From positions 456,180-520,179 of the forward strand of contig NW_013657675.1 in the NCBI RefSeq assembly GCF_000142905.1: DNA of 64,000 nucleotides, read 5' to 3'. Position numbers and translations under genes: made by a program. Numbering within the stretch: the first letter of the stretch is position 1; the number at the start of each line of letters is the position of its first letter. Below are positions 1 through 10,155 of the stretch, in pieces. The notes beneath the pieces are model-generated. The model saw only the letters and a list, made by a program, of their open reading frames with translations. It did not search any database and was not told where the DNA came from. This DNA is from Thecamonas trahens ATCC 50062. Lineage: Eukaryota; Apusozoa; Apusomonadida; Apusomonadidae.

Positions 1-191
1 GCGGTGGGAGGGGCAGGGGGTGGGGGAGGGGGGGGAAGACTGACTCTGTTTGGGGGTGATGGCTGATGGTGATTGTGCTGGTGCTGGTGCTGGTGCTGCT
101 GGTGTTTGTGGTGGTCTGGCTTGGTGGTGCCGTTTGCGGTGTCGGGGGGCTGGCCTGGCGGGGGACACAGTGGGAGTTCTACTGCCGGCAG

Positions 192-1897
192 TGGAAGGAG
201 GGAGCCCACCATCGCGTGGGCAAGGCAACAGTGCTGACCCATGCCAAGCCCAAGAAGCTGGAGAAGCTCAAGTCGTACAAGGAACAATTTTTCTGCTCGG
301 ATTGGAAGCGCATCGAGTGGTTTGATGCTCCGGGTCTCAAGCGCCCGCGCGGTGGCATCGACTACAAGTTCATCCAGGACGTGGTCACGCCATCAGCAGC
401 AAAGGTGCCGAGCGAGGCTCTGTTCTCATTCGACATTGTTCATTTGGAGGACAAGAAAAAGAAGCCCAAGACCCTGCGCCAGACCATCATCGTCATCGAG
501 GAGGGCGCGCGCCGCGACGCTCTCAAGTTCTACCGCGACGTCCGTGAGACCTGGCTCAAGCATCCGTTCACAGTCCGCGACAAGGGCGTGACCTGCCCGG
601 GCAAGCCGCCGGTTGAGCCGCATGTCCTCGCCAAGCCCGACACCTCGCCGGCGCCTATTGAGATCGAGGGCTCGTTCTCACGCGAAGCTCCAACGCTCGT
701 CACCGACTTTGTTGTCCCGCCCGGAGGCGGCCTCATTGTTGCCGCCGAGGAGGAGCACGGCATCCAAATGTGGACCGGCTCCAATGCGTCGTATACGATG
801 CAGTATGCCGAGGCCGGTGCTGGCTCTGTCGGCGCCCTTGACCACGCCCTGTATGTTGACGAGCATGTCGTCGGCGTTGGCTACGCCTCGGGCCGCATCC
901 AGGTCTTCCGCATGGAGTCGGCATCGCTCACGCCGTTCCTCTCGTTCGAAATGGGCGACCTGTCCGACGGCGTCACCATCACCCATCTCCGCATGTCGTC
1001 CTCCCCGCACATTCTCTTTGCTGCTGCCGGCAACAAGCTCGGCTGCTTTTCTATCGATTCGGGCGAGCAGGTCGCCATTGTTGAGACTCCGAGCGTCATT
1101 ACTGCCCTTGACGTTGCTCCATCGAGCTCGGGCGGCACCATTGCCGTCGTCGGCATGTCCGGCGCCGGTGGCGCGGCAGCTTCGGTCCTCCTCTACGATT
1201 CAGCGACCATGGCGAACGGCAGCCCGTCGCTGGCCATGGCCGGCCACACCGATGTCTCGATCCATGACTCAGTCGTCTACTCGGCCCGCAACGCCATGGT
1301 CTTCTCCGTCGCCGCCGACGGCAAGGTGCTGGGCTGGTCGATGGACTCGGCCGCGCCTGCCGCCGAGGCCTCGCCCGCTGGCGGTGCTGCTCTCAAGTGG
1401 CTGGCCGTAGCCAGCGAGGCGTCGGTTGCTGCTGTCGTCACCGCCGACGGCTCCGCCATGCACCTCCTCCGGACGCCCACCCTCGAGACTATTGCCTCGT
1501 TTGAGCTGGCCAACCTACCCGCGACTGCGCCCCAGTTTGTCAAGGGCTCGACGCTGGTGTACAGCGACGGGAGCAAGGTTCTGATCACTGACGCCTCGCA
1601 CTCGCTTCCGTTTGCCATGATCGAGACCGAGGCTCCAGTGGCCAAGGTCATCTACGTCCCGGCCACCGCCCAGTTGACCATTCTCGGCGCCGATGGCTTT
1701 GTCCGGCTTGTCACAAAGCTTCAGATGCGGGTCGAGGCCTGTGCCCGCGACTTTGAGAACAAGCTCACGGCTCTGGAGCGCTGGCGCGAGAAAACGCCAA
1801 GAACATCGAAAAGCTCGAGGTGTACCAGGCCGAGCTCGCCGAGTACACAGCAAAGGTTCAGGCCTTTGAGCAGGCCACTGCCGCAGGCAATCCGTAA
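192..1897 (+). CDS. Beta-propeller (WD40-like) protein with C-terminal coiled coil; 5' end outside window, one apparent frameshift
   Basis: About 568 residues are visible. The exon probably starts after a CAG acceptor at 189-191, because the sequence before it is low-complexity; earlier exons lie off the window. Residues 1-130 are basic and may form a PH-like module ending in a helix (RRDALKFYRDVRETW). Residues 150-520 show repeated beta-strand blades with alternating Gly/Asp turns, like a WD40 propeller, though textbook WD dipeptides are scarce. The C-terminus is an alpha-helical coiled coil. The frame breaks at AAAA 1791-1794. Restoring one base continues the coiled coil (AKNIEKLEVYQAELAEY) to TAA at 1895-1897, whereas the unshifted frame turns into Arg/Ser/Pro-rich sequence running antisense into the next gene. 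The specific family was not recognised. It converges on FANCL, with 26 bp between the stops. Confidence 0.6.
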
Positions 1898-1923
1898 CCC
1901 TTCGATAAACACTCCCGCACATA

Positions 1924-3093
1924 TCACCCTCCCATCGCCCGACTCGCGTCCACAGAGAGCGGTGCTGAACAGTACGGGCACCGGCCAAAGAGAGTGTGAA
2001 AGGCCTGTCGGACCGACGGCAGCGATCGCATCCAATCGACGAGGCATCCGAGATGGAACGGCCGCCCACACTGCGGATTTTGACATGGCACATCTGGCCC
2101 ATTCTCACCGCCCTCGGTGCTGCTCTCGTTGCTCTCGCCGCCCACGCTGTACGAGTAGCAGATCCCGCACTCGAGCTCCGAGATCCCGTCGCCGGCAATC
2201 CCAGCCGCAGGTCGTGCTGGCAGACATGTCTCCAGAGCCGCTTCGAGCTTGTCCTTGAGTGGTAGGTTAGGCGACGCCGGCCAGGACGCCGCGTTGCGGG
2301 CTAGTGCCTTGCGTAGCGGCTCGATCCGCGCGTTTGCACCCATGAACTTGATCCGCGGCAGCGCATGTGGGTTGAGCGGATCGAGCTGGATGTGCATCGA
2401 CATGTGGTTGCCGAGCGCTAACCGCCGCGCAAATGAGCCGCGATGTGGTGTGGTAGGTTCGAGAACGTGGCAACATCCATCAAGAGCGTCCATCACTCGC
2501 CAGAACGGCACATACTGGGCCAGTGTCTCGCGGAAGGCGGCCAAGATGGCGGCCAGGTCGAGGACGCCTGGCTCGAGCCGAGGCTCAAATGGGATAGCTG
2601 CGGCAGCGGCCACCGCCCATCCGGACGCGCCCTCGGGCCGGACTACAAGTTCGAGCTCGTGCTCGCGTCCATCGTCGTCGCCAGCCACCAGCACAATGCG
2701 CCCGGCCTCTGCGTCGAGGCTCTTGAGCACGCCCCATCCAACCTTGTCCAGCTCGGCCACAAGAGCGGCATAGACCCGCGACTCGGCGAGCGACGCAATC
2801 CGCGGCTTGCCCTCGGCCTCGACCGCCGCGCGTGCCGCTCTGCATGCCAAGTGCTCCACTTCTTCCACAAACGTCTGTGCGTCTGCCGCTGCCGCCAGCC
2901 GGGCAGCTACCGCCCCCCTCGCACCGGCCAGGCACGCCGCCAGCTGTGGGTCCACAGCCACTGCCCTCGCCTCCGGTCGACCATCAGGAAGCCACACCGC
3001 AAGCCTATGCACAGCCTCGCCCACCCGCACAAGCCCTACCCATCCGCCTTGCTCCGCGTCGACCTCCACCACCACCGGTCGGCGACTGGTCAT
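1924..3093 (-). CDS. FANCL: FANCL-like E3 ubiquitin ligase
   Basis: 389 aa, starting at ATG 3093. The open frame extends to a GTG at 3120, but the ATG is the natural start. The C-terminal RING (about residues 308-380) is diagnostic: ECGICYSY, then PCQNPQCGRPFH, LGCLVDWMRSLPSVRQAF and a final CPYCSAPL. This spacing and the W-(L/M)-R-S-L-P helix are typical of FANCL rather than generic RING proteins. The upstream 300 residues match in size the ELF/URD region, with no other recognisable motif. In the known family, FANCL is the catalytic subunit of the Fanconi anaemia core complex and monoubiquitinates FANCD2/FANCI in interstrand crosslink repair. The length is close to human FANCL (375 aa). Oddity: a Ser/Glu/Gly-rich insertion of about 15 residues lies between the first and second zinc-ligand pairs. 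The gene diverges from the multicopper oxidase gene. Confidence 0.9.
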   Translation of the reverse strand: MTSRRPVVVEVDAEQGGWVGLVRVGEAVHRLAVWLPDGRPEARAVAVDPQLAACLAGARGAVAARLAAAADAQTFVEEVEHLACRAARAAVEAEGKPRIASLAESRVYAALVAELDKVGWGVLKSLDAEAGRIVLVAGDDDGREHELELVVRPEGASGWAVAAAAAIPFEPRLEPGVLDLAAILAAFRETLAQYVPFWRVMDALDGCCHVLEPTTPHRGSFARRLALGNHMSMHIQLDPLNPHALPRIKFMGANARIEPLRKALARNAASWPASPNLPLKDKLEAALETCLPARPAAGIAGDGISELECGICYSYSVGGESNESSTEGGENGPDVPCQNPQCGRPFHLGCLVDWMRSLPSVRQAFHTLFGRCPYCSAPLSVDASRAMGG

Positions 3094-3637
3094 GCCCTGG
3101 AGAGGGGTGTGCTCGCTCACAGCAGATGGCCAGTCTGAAAAAGGTCGTGGTTGTGGGGAGGGAACACTCGATGAGTCATACCAGCCAATCGTAGAAGAGG
3201 AAGGGGAGAGGGAGGGAGAGAGGTTGATATCTGATGTACGCTATTCTAGCAGGGATTAGGGTGCGAATAAGACAACCTGCTTTAGCTTCTCATCTCCTTC
3301 CACCCAACTAAGATCCGCTTTTGTCCTCGTGAAAGGCTGACAACTTGTGATCTCTCTTTTCTCTGCCGTTCACACCAGCTGAAGAACTGTACAGAACAGA
3401 TTATCCCTGCCTCCTCTCCAGAGCTCCTCCGCCCCCTCCCTCTAATATTGTTGTCCACCCACATATCCATTGCATCCAATCCATCCTAGTTCACCGACAC
3501 TAGGAGATGGAGGCACTTGACGCCTGTACCCGTGGGATGCTGTCAGGATCACCCTCTTTGGCACGCCATGTGGCTGGCCCTCCCCTTCCTCCCCCCACAC
3601 GCTGTTCACCTCAGTACACTCCACGCAAACCCAAGAC
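3094..3637. other. Intergenic region between divergent FANCL and multicopper oxidase genes
   Basis: 544 bp between two divergent start codons, so it must contain both promoters. No convincing ORF or RNA gene is seen. A pyrimidine-rich stretch around 3410-3450 lies on the sense strand of the downstream oxidase gene, as before several other genes here. Confidence 0.5.
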
Positions 3638-5566
3638 ATGACAGGTGCGATACAAACGGCGGCGGTGATGGCGGTGGTGGTGCTGGTGATGAGCGGAGCG
3701 AGTCACTGCGCCGCGAGTGTTGTGGGCCACTCGCTGCAGATGGACGAGGCCTCGGGCGCGGTGCTGACCATCCGTGAAGGGACGCTGCTTCTGGGCGAGA
3801 GGGCCATTCCGCGGATTGTGTTTGAGGCGTCTGGTCCAGGCATCAAGTCGATCGCTGGTGTGCAGACTTTGGTTGTGCCGTCGACTGCTGCGGCGTTCTC
3901 GGTCCTTTACGTCAACGAGCTCGAGGCCAACGAGACCACGGTCCACATTCACGGCCAGACTCCGCCACAGAACCTGGATGGCGTGCCGTACCTCTCGGCG
4001 CTGCCGATCCGACCCAAGCGATCACAGTATGTGGCGTACCCCCTTGTTGGCAACAATCTCGGCGCCAACACTGGGACGTACTTTGCACACGGTCACTTTG
4101 GCTACCAGCACTCGCTCGGCCTCGCCATGCCGGTCATTGTCAAGGGGCCGCCTCCTGCAGGGTATCCCCTCCTTGCAGCACTTGATGCTGCAGAGGACGT
4201 AGTTGTCTTTCTTGAGGACGTGTGCCCGTACTTTGCCGACGATCCGTCCACCAATCCAACATGCACCGAGCCGTTTGAAGTCTACGCTCGCCTTGTCGAT
4301 GCCTGGGCCGACGAGGCTGCGTCGTTCAACTACTCGCAGTGCATGGAGCCAGCGACTGGAACGGATGTGCTGTACCGGTATCAGACTGCCAACTCGCGGC
4401 TGGCATCCGATCCAGCCGTGGTCGAGGCTGTGCCTGGCGGAAAGCTGCGGTTGCGGTTTATAGCTGCGTCGGGCATGACCAACTACCGCATCGTTCTCCC
4501 ACCGGAGGTTCGGGAGACCGCTCGTGCAGTGGCGGTCGATGGACAGTGGATTCTTCCGCTGGAGCCGGGCAGCGACGGTGAGTTCTGGCTCGCGGTGGCG
4601 CAGCGGCTCGATGTGCTCATTGAGGCCCCACAGACGCCCGGGGCGTATCCGGTCTTTGCTCAGGCCGAAAGCCTAGAGCCAGGCTCGCTGCAGTCAGCCA
4701 TCACGATTGTTGTCGGTGGGCCGGCACACATCCCTGCTCCGGGTGTGTACTCGGTGACCACCTCAATTCCGCCTGGCATCATGAACTTTGCGCAGGAGCT
4801 GCGGCTGCAGGCGTACCGGCTCGGTGGCACCGATGAGCTTCCCGATTTCGCGCAGCCGGACAAGCTGTTCCGTCTGGAGCTGACTGGCGACAACGGATTC
4901 AACTCGATCAATCGTGCGTCGTACCAGCTGGTTCCGTTCGCACCACTGCCGTACTCGGCCAACCCCAACGCGCTGGTGGTTGATCTGGGTGACAAGGTTT
5001 GCATCGACTACGTCAACTTCAATGCTGACCCGCATGCCATGCATCTGCACATGCACTCGTTTATGGTGGTGGAGATTGATGGGCAGCCGGTGAATGGGGC
5101 CATTCGCGACACGCTGCTTATGGCGCGTGGCGGATGCCACTCTGCTCGCATCTGCTTTGTGGCCGATGCCCCTGGCCCCGCGCTTCTGCACTGCCACATG
5201 AGTTTTCACCTCTTTGCCGGCATGGTGACGACGGTCGAGTACTCGTCGACCGCTCGGGTGGCGCCGTCTTACACCGCGCCGATGGGACTTGTCCCGCGGC
5301 CCGCGGCCTCTACCGCGCCGACGTCCCCCGCCTCGATCTCTCGGGGCGAAGCCGCTGCAATTGGCCTCTTTGCCTTTCTCGTCTGTTCCATCCTCGCTGG
5401 CGTTTGCTTCTTGGCGGCCCGCTGGTGGAGCAGACGGGTAGACTCATCCCCACGCTGGCCACACTCCTCCCCGGCTGGCTCCCCGCTTGTCGCTGTCCGT
5501 CCGCTCCGCCGCACCGGCTCTACCTCATCGTCGCACACCTCGCACACCCTCACACCCGACACGTGA
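3638..5566 (+). CDS. Membrane-anchored multicopper oxidase (laccase-like)
   Basis: 642 aa with an N-terminal signal sequence (hydrophobic about 8-26). All four copper-ligand blocks are present in order: HIHG (103-106), HGH (151-153), HAMHLH (466-471) and HCHMSFHLFAGM (518-529). The last supplies the type-1 Cys519 and His524, with Met529 at the axial position. This implies an intact T1 site and a T2/T3 trinuclear cluster, that is, one-electron oxidation of phenols, metals or other donors coupled to reduction of O2 to water. Unlike secreted laccases, it has a hydrophobic C-terminal helix (about 572-596, GLFAFLVCSILAGVCFLAA) followed by a basic, Ser/Thr-rich tail. It is therefore predicted to be a type I membrane protein with the oxidase outside the cell or in a lumen. 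The substrate cannot be predicted; ferroxidase, laccase and ascorbate-oxidase-like roles are all possible. Confidence 0.9.
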   Translation: MTGAIQTAAVMAVVVLVMSGASHCAASVVGHSLQMDEASGAVLTIREGTLLLGERAIPRIVFEASGPGIKSIAGVQTLVVPSTAAAFSVLYVNELEANETTVHIHGQTPPQNLDGVPYLSALPIRPKRSQYVAYPLVGNNLGANTGTYFAHGHFGYQHSLGLAMPVIVKGPPPAGYPLLAALDAAEDVVVFLEDVCPYFADDPSTNPTCTEPFEVYARLVDAWADEAASFNYSQCMEPATGTDVLYRYQTANSRLASDPAVVEAVPGGKLRLRFIAASGMTNYRIVLPPEVRETARAVAVDGQWILPLEPGSDGEFWLAVAQRLDVLIEAPQTPGAYPVFAQAESLEPGSLQSAITIVVGGPAHIPAPGVYSVTTSIPPGIMNFAQELRLQAYRLGGTDELPDFAQPDKLFRLELTGDNGFNSINRASYQLVPFAPLPYSANPNALVVDLGDKVCIDYVNFNADPHAMHLHMHSFMVVEIDGQPVNGAIRDTLLMARGGCHSARICFVADAPGPALLHCHMSFHLFAGMVTTVEYSSTARVAPSYTAPMGLVPRPAASTAPTSPASISRGEAAAIGLFAFLVCSILAGVCFLAARWWSRRVDSSPRWPHSSPAGSPLVAVRPLRRTGSTSSSHTSHTLTPDT

Positions 5567-5834
5567 ACGCCCACCCACGTTCGTAAAAGCCAGAGAACTG
5601 CGCCGATCCGTTGTTGGGCTGCCTCGGGCATCGACCTTGTCTGCCTGTCGGGCAGTGTGTCACATTGGCCTGCCATCGTTCGCACGTGTCTCGCTCCCGC
5701 CAGCAGGAGCAAGGTCTTAGCCGCGCCCCCCCCCCCCCAACGCGAGTCAGCTCACGCCACCAGACCTCTCACCCAAGAACTTTGACGAGGAGAGGGAGCG
5801 AAGCAGGAGAAGAGGCAAGGGAGCCGTCGGGAGT
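5567..5834. other. Intergenic region with C13 tract upstream of the ABCD gene
   Basis: 268 bp between two same-strand genes. It carries an uninterrupted C13 run (5726-5738) about 97 bp before the proposed ABCD start. No gene is seen. Confidence 0.5.
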
Positions 5835-7903
5835 ATGTCATCAGCAGCTCGCAGCAGCCGCAGTCCGGGAAAGACGACAGCAACTACAACAACCACGACG
5901 ACAGTGGGTACGGGGCGACAGAGATTGGTGGAGGAGGCACGTCGACGATGACAACCGAGACGACGGGAACAGTAAGGACGATGGAGACGACAGGAGGTAT
6001 GGGTGAGGTGGACAGGCGGTTTCTTGGCGAGCTGTGGGCGCTGGCCAAGGTGGCGGTGCCGTCAGTCGGGTCGAAGCAGGCGCTGCTGCTGATGGCCCAC
6101 ACGGCGGCGCTGGGCGCGCGGACGCTACTCTCGATCCGCGTGGCACAGCAAGACGCGGCTCTGGTGCGGAACATTGTCTCAGGTCGCAAGCGGCAGTTCT
6201 TTCTGGAGCTGGCCAAGTGGCTGGCGCTAGCAGTGCCGGCGACCGGGTGCAACGCGCTGATCAAGTACCTGGAGGACTCAGTGGCGCTGGCGTTCCGCTC
6301 GCGGCTAGTGGCCCACTTTTACTCGGCGTATACCGCCGATGAGACGTACTACCGGGTTGACAACATGGACACCCGGCTCGACTCTGCGGATCAGTGCTTG
6401 ACCGATGACATTGCGTCGTTTTGTAGCAACCTGGCCTCGCTCTGGTCGCAGATCTCCAAGCCGCTGCTCGACCTGCTCATTCTCTCGTTGACGCTCATTG
6501 CACATGCGCGGTCGCGTGGGCTCAAGCCGGGCTTTATTCCTGCGATTCTGGGCTTTGGCGCCATGTTCTCGACCGGCCGCATCCTGCGGTGGGCCTCGCC
6601 GCCGTTTGGGGCCATGGTGGCCAAGCAAGCGGCGCTCGAGGGCGCGCTGCGAACAGCGCACGCGCGGTTGATCTCGTCTGCGGAAGAGATTGCGTTTCAG
6701 GGCGGGCATGCGCTTGAGGCGAGCTACCTACTTACGGCGTACTACTCGCTGGCAAAACACTTGCGGTTTCTGTTCAAGGAGCGGATCCTGTACAACATGC
6801 TCGAGGGATTTCTGCTCAAGTACGTCTGGTCTGCGGTGGGCCTTCTGATGGTGGCGATTCCGTCGTTCAACGCCGACGAGAGCGCAGTGGCAGCGTCGGG
6901 TCTTGACCCGGATGACGTGTCGATGCGGACCGAGGGCTTTGTCTTTGCCAAGAAGATGCTGCAGTCGCTGGCGGACGCAGCGCAGCGGTTGCTGGCGTCT
7001 TACAAGCAGCTGAAGGAGCTCGCGGGGCGGACGGCGCGTGTCTCGCACATGTCCAAGGTCTTTTCGGACGTTGCCGACGGAGTGTACGTCAAGGGTGACG
7101 CTTCGGAGTGGACTGATAAGCGCGGGCAGGTGGAGGTGGGCGAGTACATTTCGTTCGACAGTGTCCCGGTTGTGACGCCGACCGGTGACGTTCTTGTTCG
7201 CGAGCTGACGTTTGCCATTGCGCCTGGCAACCACTTGCTCATCACGGGGCCGAATGGGTGCGGCAAGTCGTCGCTGTTCCGAATCCTTGGCGGGCTATGG
7301 CCATGCCACGGCGGGGCGGTGGTCAAGCCTGCAGGCACGCAGCTGTTCTACATTCCGCAGCGGCCATACCTCTCGCTCGGCAATCTGCGAGAGCAGATCA
7401 TCTATCCTGACTCTGTCGAGGTGATGGCGGGCAAGGGGGTGAGCGACGACGACCTTGTGGAACTGATGGCGCGGCTGTCGGTTGATCACATTGTGGCGCG
7501 CGAAGGTGGATGGGGAGCGGAGCAAGCATGGGACGACGTGCTCTCTAGCGGCGAGAAGCAGTGCATTGCGATTGCGCGGCTGCTGTACCATCGTCCTAAG
7601 TTTGCGATTCTTGACGAGTGCTCGTCGGCGGTGTCGTACGAGATTGAGGAGGCGATGTACGCATCTGCCAAGGCCATGGGCATCACGCTGCTGACAGTGA
7701 CGCACCGGTCGTCGCTGTGGAAGTACCACAACCGCATCTTGCAGTTTGACGGCGAGGGAGGCTACGTGTTTGGCCCGCTCGACGCAGAGGGGCGGCTGGC
7801 GCTTCGCAAGGAGAAGGTGGCCATCGAGGGCCAGCTCATCGACGCGCCACGGATGCAGCAGCGGCTGGATCAGCTGGACGCGCTACTCGCGGCGGCGACG
7901 TGA
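5835..7903 (+). CDS. ABCD: Peroxisomal ABC half-transporter, subfamily D
   Basis: The N-terminal half is a six-helix transmembrane domain with an EAA-like block typical of ABCD proteins (SADQCLTDDI, then SKPLLDLLILS). The nucleotide-binding domain follows in the last ~260 residues: Walker A GPNGCGKSS, FYIPQRPYLSLGNLREQIIYP, signature LSSGEKQCIAIARLLYHRPK, Walker B FAILDECSSAVS and H-loop TVTHRSSLWKYH. The signature has Ser-Ser-Gly where LSGGE is usual. Family members dimerise in the peroxisomal membrane and import (very-)long-chain acyl-CoAs or related substrates. Proposed model: ATG 5835, exon 1 to 5907, intron 5908-5993 (GTACGG...ACAG), giving 660 aa in frame. An unspliced start at 5948 (651 aa) is the alternative and differs only at the N-terminus. 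The 3' end overlaps the convergent repeat-protein gene by 34 bp. Confidence 0.9.
5908..5993 (+). other. Probable spliceosomal intron in the ABCD gene
   Basis: 86 bp, donor GTACGG and acceptor GACGACAG. Splicing joins a 73-nt ATG exon to the transporter frame without a stop. A second acceptor at 5971-5972 also keeps the frame. The same GTACGK donor occurs in four other introns in this window. Confidence 0.5.
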
Positions 7904-10155
7904 CCGGGAGTCACGTCTGCGACTTGGGTCGAAGACGACGACTCGTCGGCGTTGTCGGTGTCGGCCGAGACAAATTCGTACTCATCGCTGGATGAGTCTA
8001 GGTCTTCACCACTTTTGACGATTTCGAGGTTGCGCTTGCTGGTCTCCAGGTCCCAGCCGGAGACGAGACCTTCGTAGGTTTCGGATGGCGGAATGACGGC
8101 GGGCTCTGGTGAGAAGGAAATGGAGGACGAGCGGCGACGGCCTGGGCCGCGACGCGAGAGCCGTTCTGTCAGTAGGTTGGCGGCCTTGCCCTTGGCTCTG
8201 AGCTGGGTAAAGTGGTCGGAGGCCTTGGCAAGGAACTGATCCAAGCCGCCGTCGACGTTCTGGAGGGTAAGGCTGAGCAGAGAGCTGACTTCTTCGGATG
8301 CGACGCCGCCATCTTCGTCTTCAAGCAAGTCGTTGGCATCGACCTTGGCGTCCCACGGCGATGAGCCGACCCAGACCAAGAGCGGGACGAGGACGTGGAA
8401 CGGGATGGACTCGGAGCTCACGTTTTCTGGATCGTTCTCGATAAACGCGGCTATGACAGCATCGACTGAATCAAAGGTGACTCGCGGCACGTCGCGCGGC
8501 AGCGACTCGTCGGACTTGGCCGAGTGCAAGACAAACGGAGCATCGTCGTCCGACTCGTCGGCCGAGACATCAGAGGCGTGCAGCGTGGTCGACAGGTCAG
8601 ACTCATCGAGTGGAAGCGAGCGGAGCGTCGACGCGACATGATCGACAATGAACGAATCGCGTTCGAGGCTCTCGTTGATGGCCATCAGCGAGTCCTGAAC
8701 GGCATTCAGGCGCTCGTTCACAGGGACGGACACCAGGTCGTCGAGGCGGGCGTGGATGCCTGTGAGATCAAAAGCAGCGACGAGCTCGTCGAGGCGGGCA
8801 TTGACGTGGGTGAGGTCTGGGCCGGAGTGGGCGATGAGTGAGTCCAGCTTGGCCTCGACGCCGGAGAGGTCGATTTCAACTCCTGCCGCCGGCTCGGGCG
8901 CAGGCCGGGCCATCAGTTCGTCCAGCTTGGACTCCACCGTAGAAAGATCCACCTCGGCAGCCGCCGCTGGCTCGGGCACAGGCCGGGCCATCAGCTGGTC
9001 CAGCTTGGACTCCAATCCCGACAGGTCCACCTCGACAGCCGCCGCTGGCTCGGGCACAGGCCGGGCCATCAGTTCGTCCAGCTTGGACTCCACTCGCGAC
9101 AGATCCACCTCTGGCACAACCATAGGCTCGGGCGCAGGCCGGGCCATCAGCTCGTCCAGCTTGGACTCCACCGTAGAAAGATCCACCTCTGGCACAACCA
9201 TAGGCTCGGGCGCAGGCCGGGCCATCAGTTCGTTCAGCTTGGACTCCACTCCCGACAGATCCACCTCGACAGCCGCCGCCGGCTCGGGCGCAGGCCGGGC
9301 CATCAGCTCATCCAGCTTGGTCTCCACCGTAGAAAGGTCCACCTCGACAGCCGCCGCTGGCTCGGGCGCAGGCCGGGCCATCAGCTGGTCCAGCTTGGAC
9401 TCCACCGTAGAAAGATCCACCTCAACAGCCGCCGCTGGCTCGGGCACAGGCCGGGCCATCAGTTCGTCCAGCTTGGACTCCACTCCCGACAGGTCGACGA
9501 CAACGTCGGGCTTGGCCGCCAGATCATCGATACAAGACGCCTGTCCATCTACAAGGCGGGCAATAAGATCCACTCGCTCGCCCGTGCCCATGACAACATC
9601 TGCGAGCTGCTCTAGCTGCTGTGCCACGGACGCGATCTGTCCCGCGAGCGGCGCAGTGACGGCCATGTGGCGGGCGTGGGTCTCGACCAGCATGTCCAGC
9701 CGCGCGTTCAGTGCCGCATCCACTTCGGCAGCAACCCGGACCGCAATGCGCTCCTCCAGATCTTCCAGGCCGGCCCGAACCTGGGTCTGCTGCTCCCGCT
9801 CGGCAGCAACGCTTTGCACCACCAGCGATAAATCCGCGCCGCTCTTGTTCATGCTCTCCTTCAGGTTGGCGAGCTCGGCAAGGACACGCTCTTCCAGATG
9901 CGCCGCCCATGAGGCACCCACCGATGGAGAAGAAGTCCTTGATTCTCGAGCCGAGGCGCGCAGCCTGCCTGTCCGCGGCGAGCTGACCGATCCACCCGGC
10001 GGCGTGCTCGGCGGAGTGCCCGCCGGCCCAGGTGGCGGGACCGGCCTCTGTCCACCGCCCTGTAGCTCTTCATGCAGCCGCGAACATTCTTCCTCCTTGG
10101 CCCGCAGCTGGGTCAGCACCCTCCGCAGTGTTGTCCGGTACTTGTTCGTCAGGTG
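7870..10155 (-). CDS. Coiled-coil protein with eight near-identical 26-residue repeats; 5' exon(s) unresolved
   Basis: The visible frame encodes about 760 residues. Order: an N-terminal helix (KYRTTLRRVLTQLRAKEEE) and Pro-rich linker; a coiled-coil region (about 80-220); eight tandem 26-aa repeats with consensus VDLSTVESKLDELMARPAPE plus PAAAVE; two or three degenerate repeats; then an acidic, Ser-rich C-terminus with a helical segment. Hydrophobics in the repeat follow a heptad-like pattern, so each unit is probably a short helix capped by a Pro/Ala linker. No ATG begins this frame: it is open from a stop at about 10156-10158, whose TAG could be a splice acceptor, so the true start probably lies in an upstream exon beyond 10158. 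No family was recognised. The stop at 7870-7872 lies inside the ABCD coding region on the opposite strand. Confidence 0.65.
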   Translation of the reverse strand, partial: HLTNKYRTTLRRVLTQLRAKEEECSRLHEELQGGGQRPVPPPGPAGTPPSTPPGGSVSSPRTGRLRASARESRTSSPSVGASWAAHLEERVLAELANLKESMNKSGADLSLVVQSVAAEREQQTQVRAGLEDLEERIAVRVAAEVDAALNARLDMLVETHARHMAVTAPLAGQIASVAQQLEQLADVVMGTGERVDLIARLVDGQASCIDDLAAKPDVVVDLSGVESKLDELMARPVPEPAAAVEVDLSTVESKLDQLMARPAPEPAAAVEVDLSTVETKLDELMARPAPEPAAAVEVDLSGVESKLNELMARPAPEPMVVPEVDLSTVESKLDELMARPAPEPMVVPEVDLSRVESKLDELMARPVPEPAAAVEVDLSGLESKLDQLMARPVPEPAAAAEVDLSTVESKLDELMARPAPEPAAGVEIDLSGVEAKLDSLIAHSGPDLTHVNARLDELVAAFDLTGIHARLDDLVSVPVNERLNAVQDSLMAINESLERDSFIVDHVASTLRSLPLDESDLSTTLHASDVSADESDDDAPFVLHSAKSDESLPRDVPRVTFDSVDAVIAAFIENDPENVSSESIPFHVLVPLLVWVGSSPWDAKVDANDLLEDEDGGVASEEVSSLLSLTLQNVDGGLDQFLAKASDHFTQLRAKGKAANLLTERLSRRGPGRRRSSSISFSPEPAVIPPSETYEGLVSGWDLETSKRNLEIVKSGEDLDSSSDEYEFVSADTDNADESSSSTQVADVTPGHVAAASSASS
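8866..9500 (-). repeat. 78-bp coding minisatellite (8 tandem copies)
   Basis: Eight tandem in-frame 78-bp units encode the 26-residue repeats. Units differ mainly by synonymous changes and by two linker variants (PAAAVE and MVVPE), which points to repeated duplication and gene conversion. Confidence 0.9.

Noticed and set aside
8866-9500. CRISPR-like array
   Set aside because: Units are contiguous, without unique spacers, and keep an open reading frame; this is a coding minisatellite in a eukaryote.
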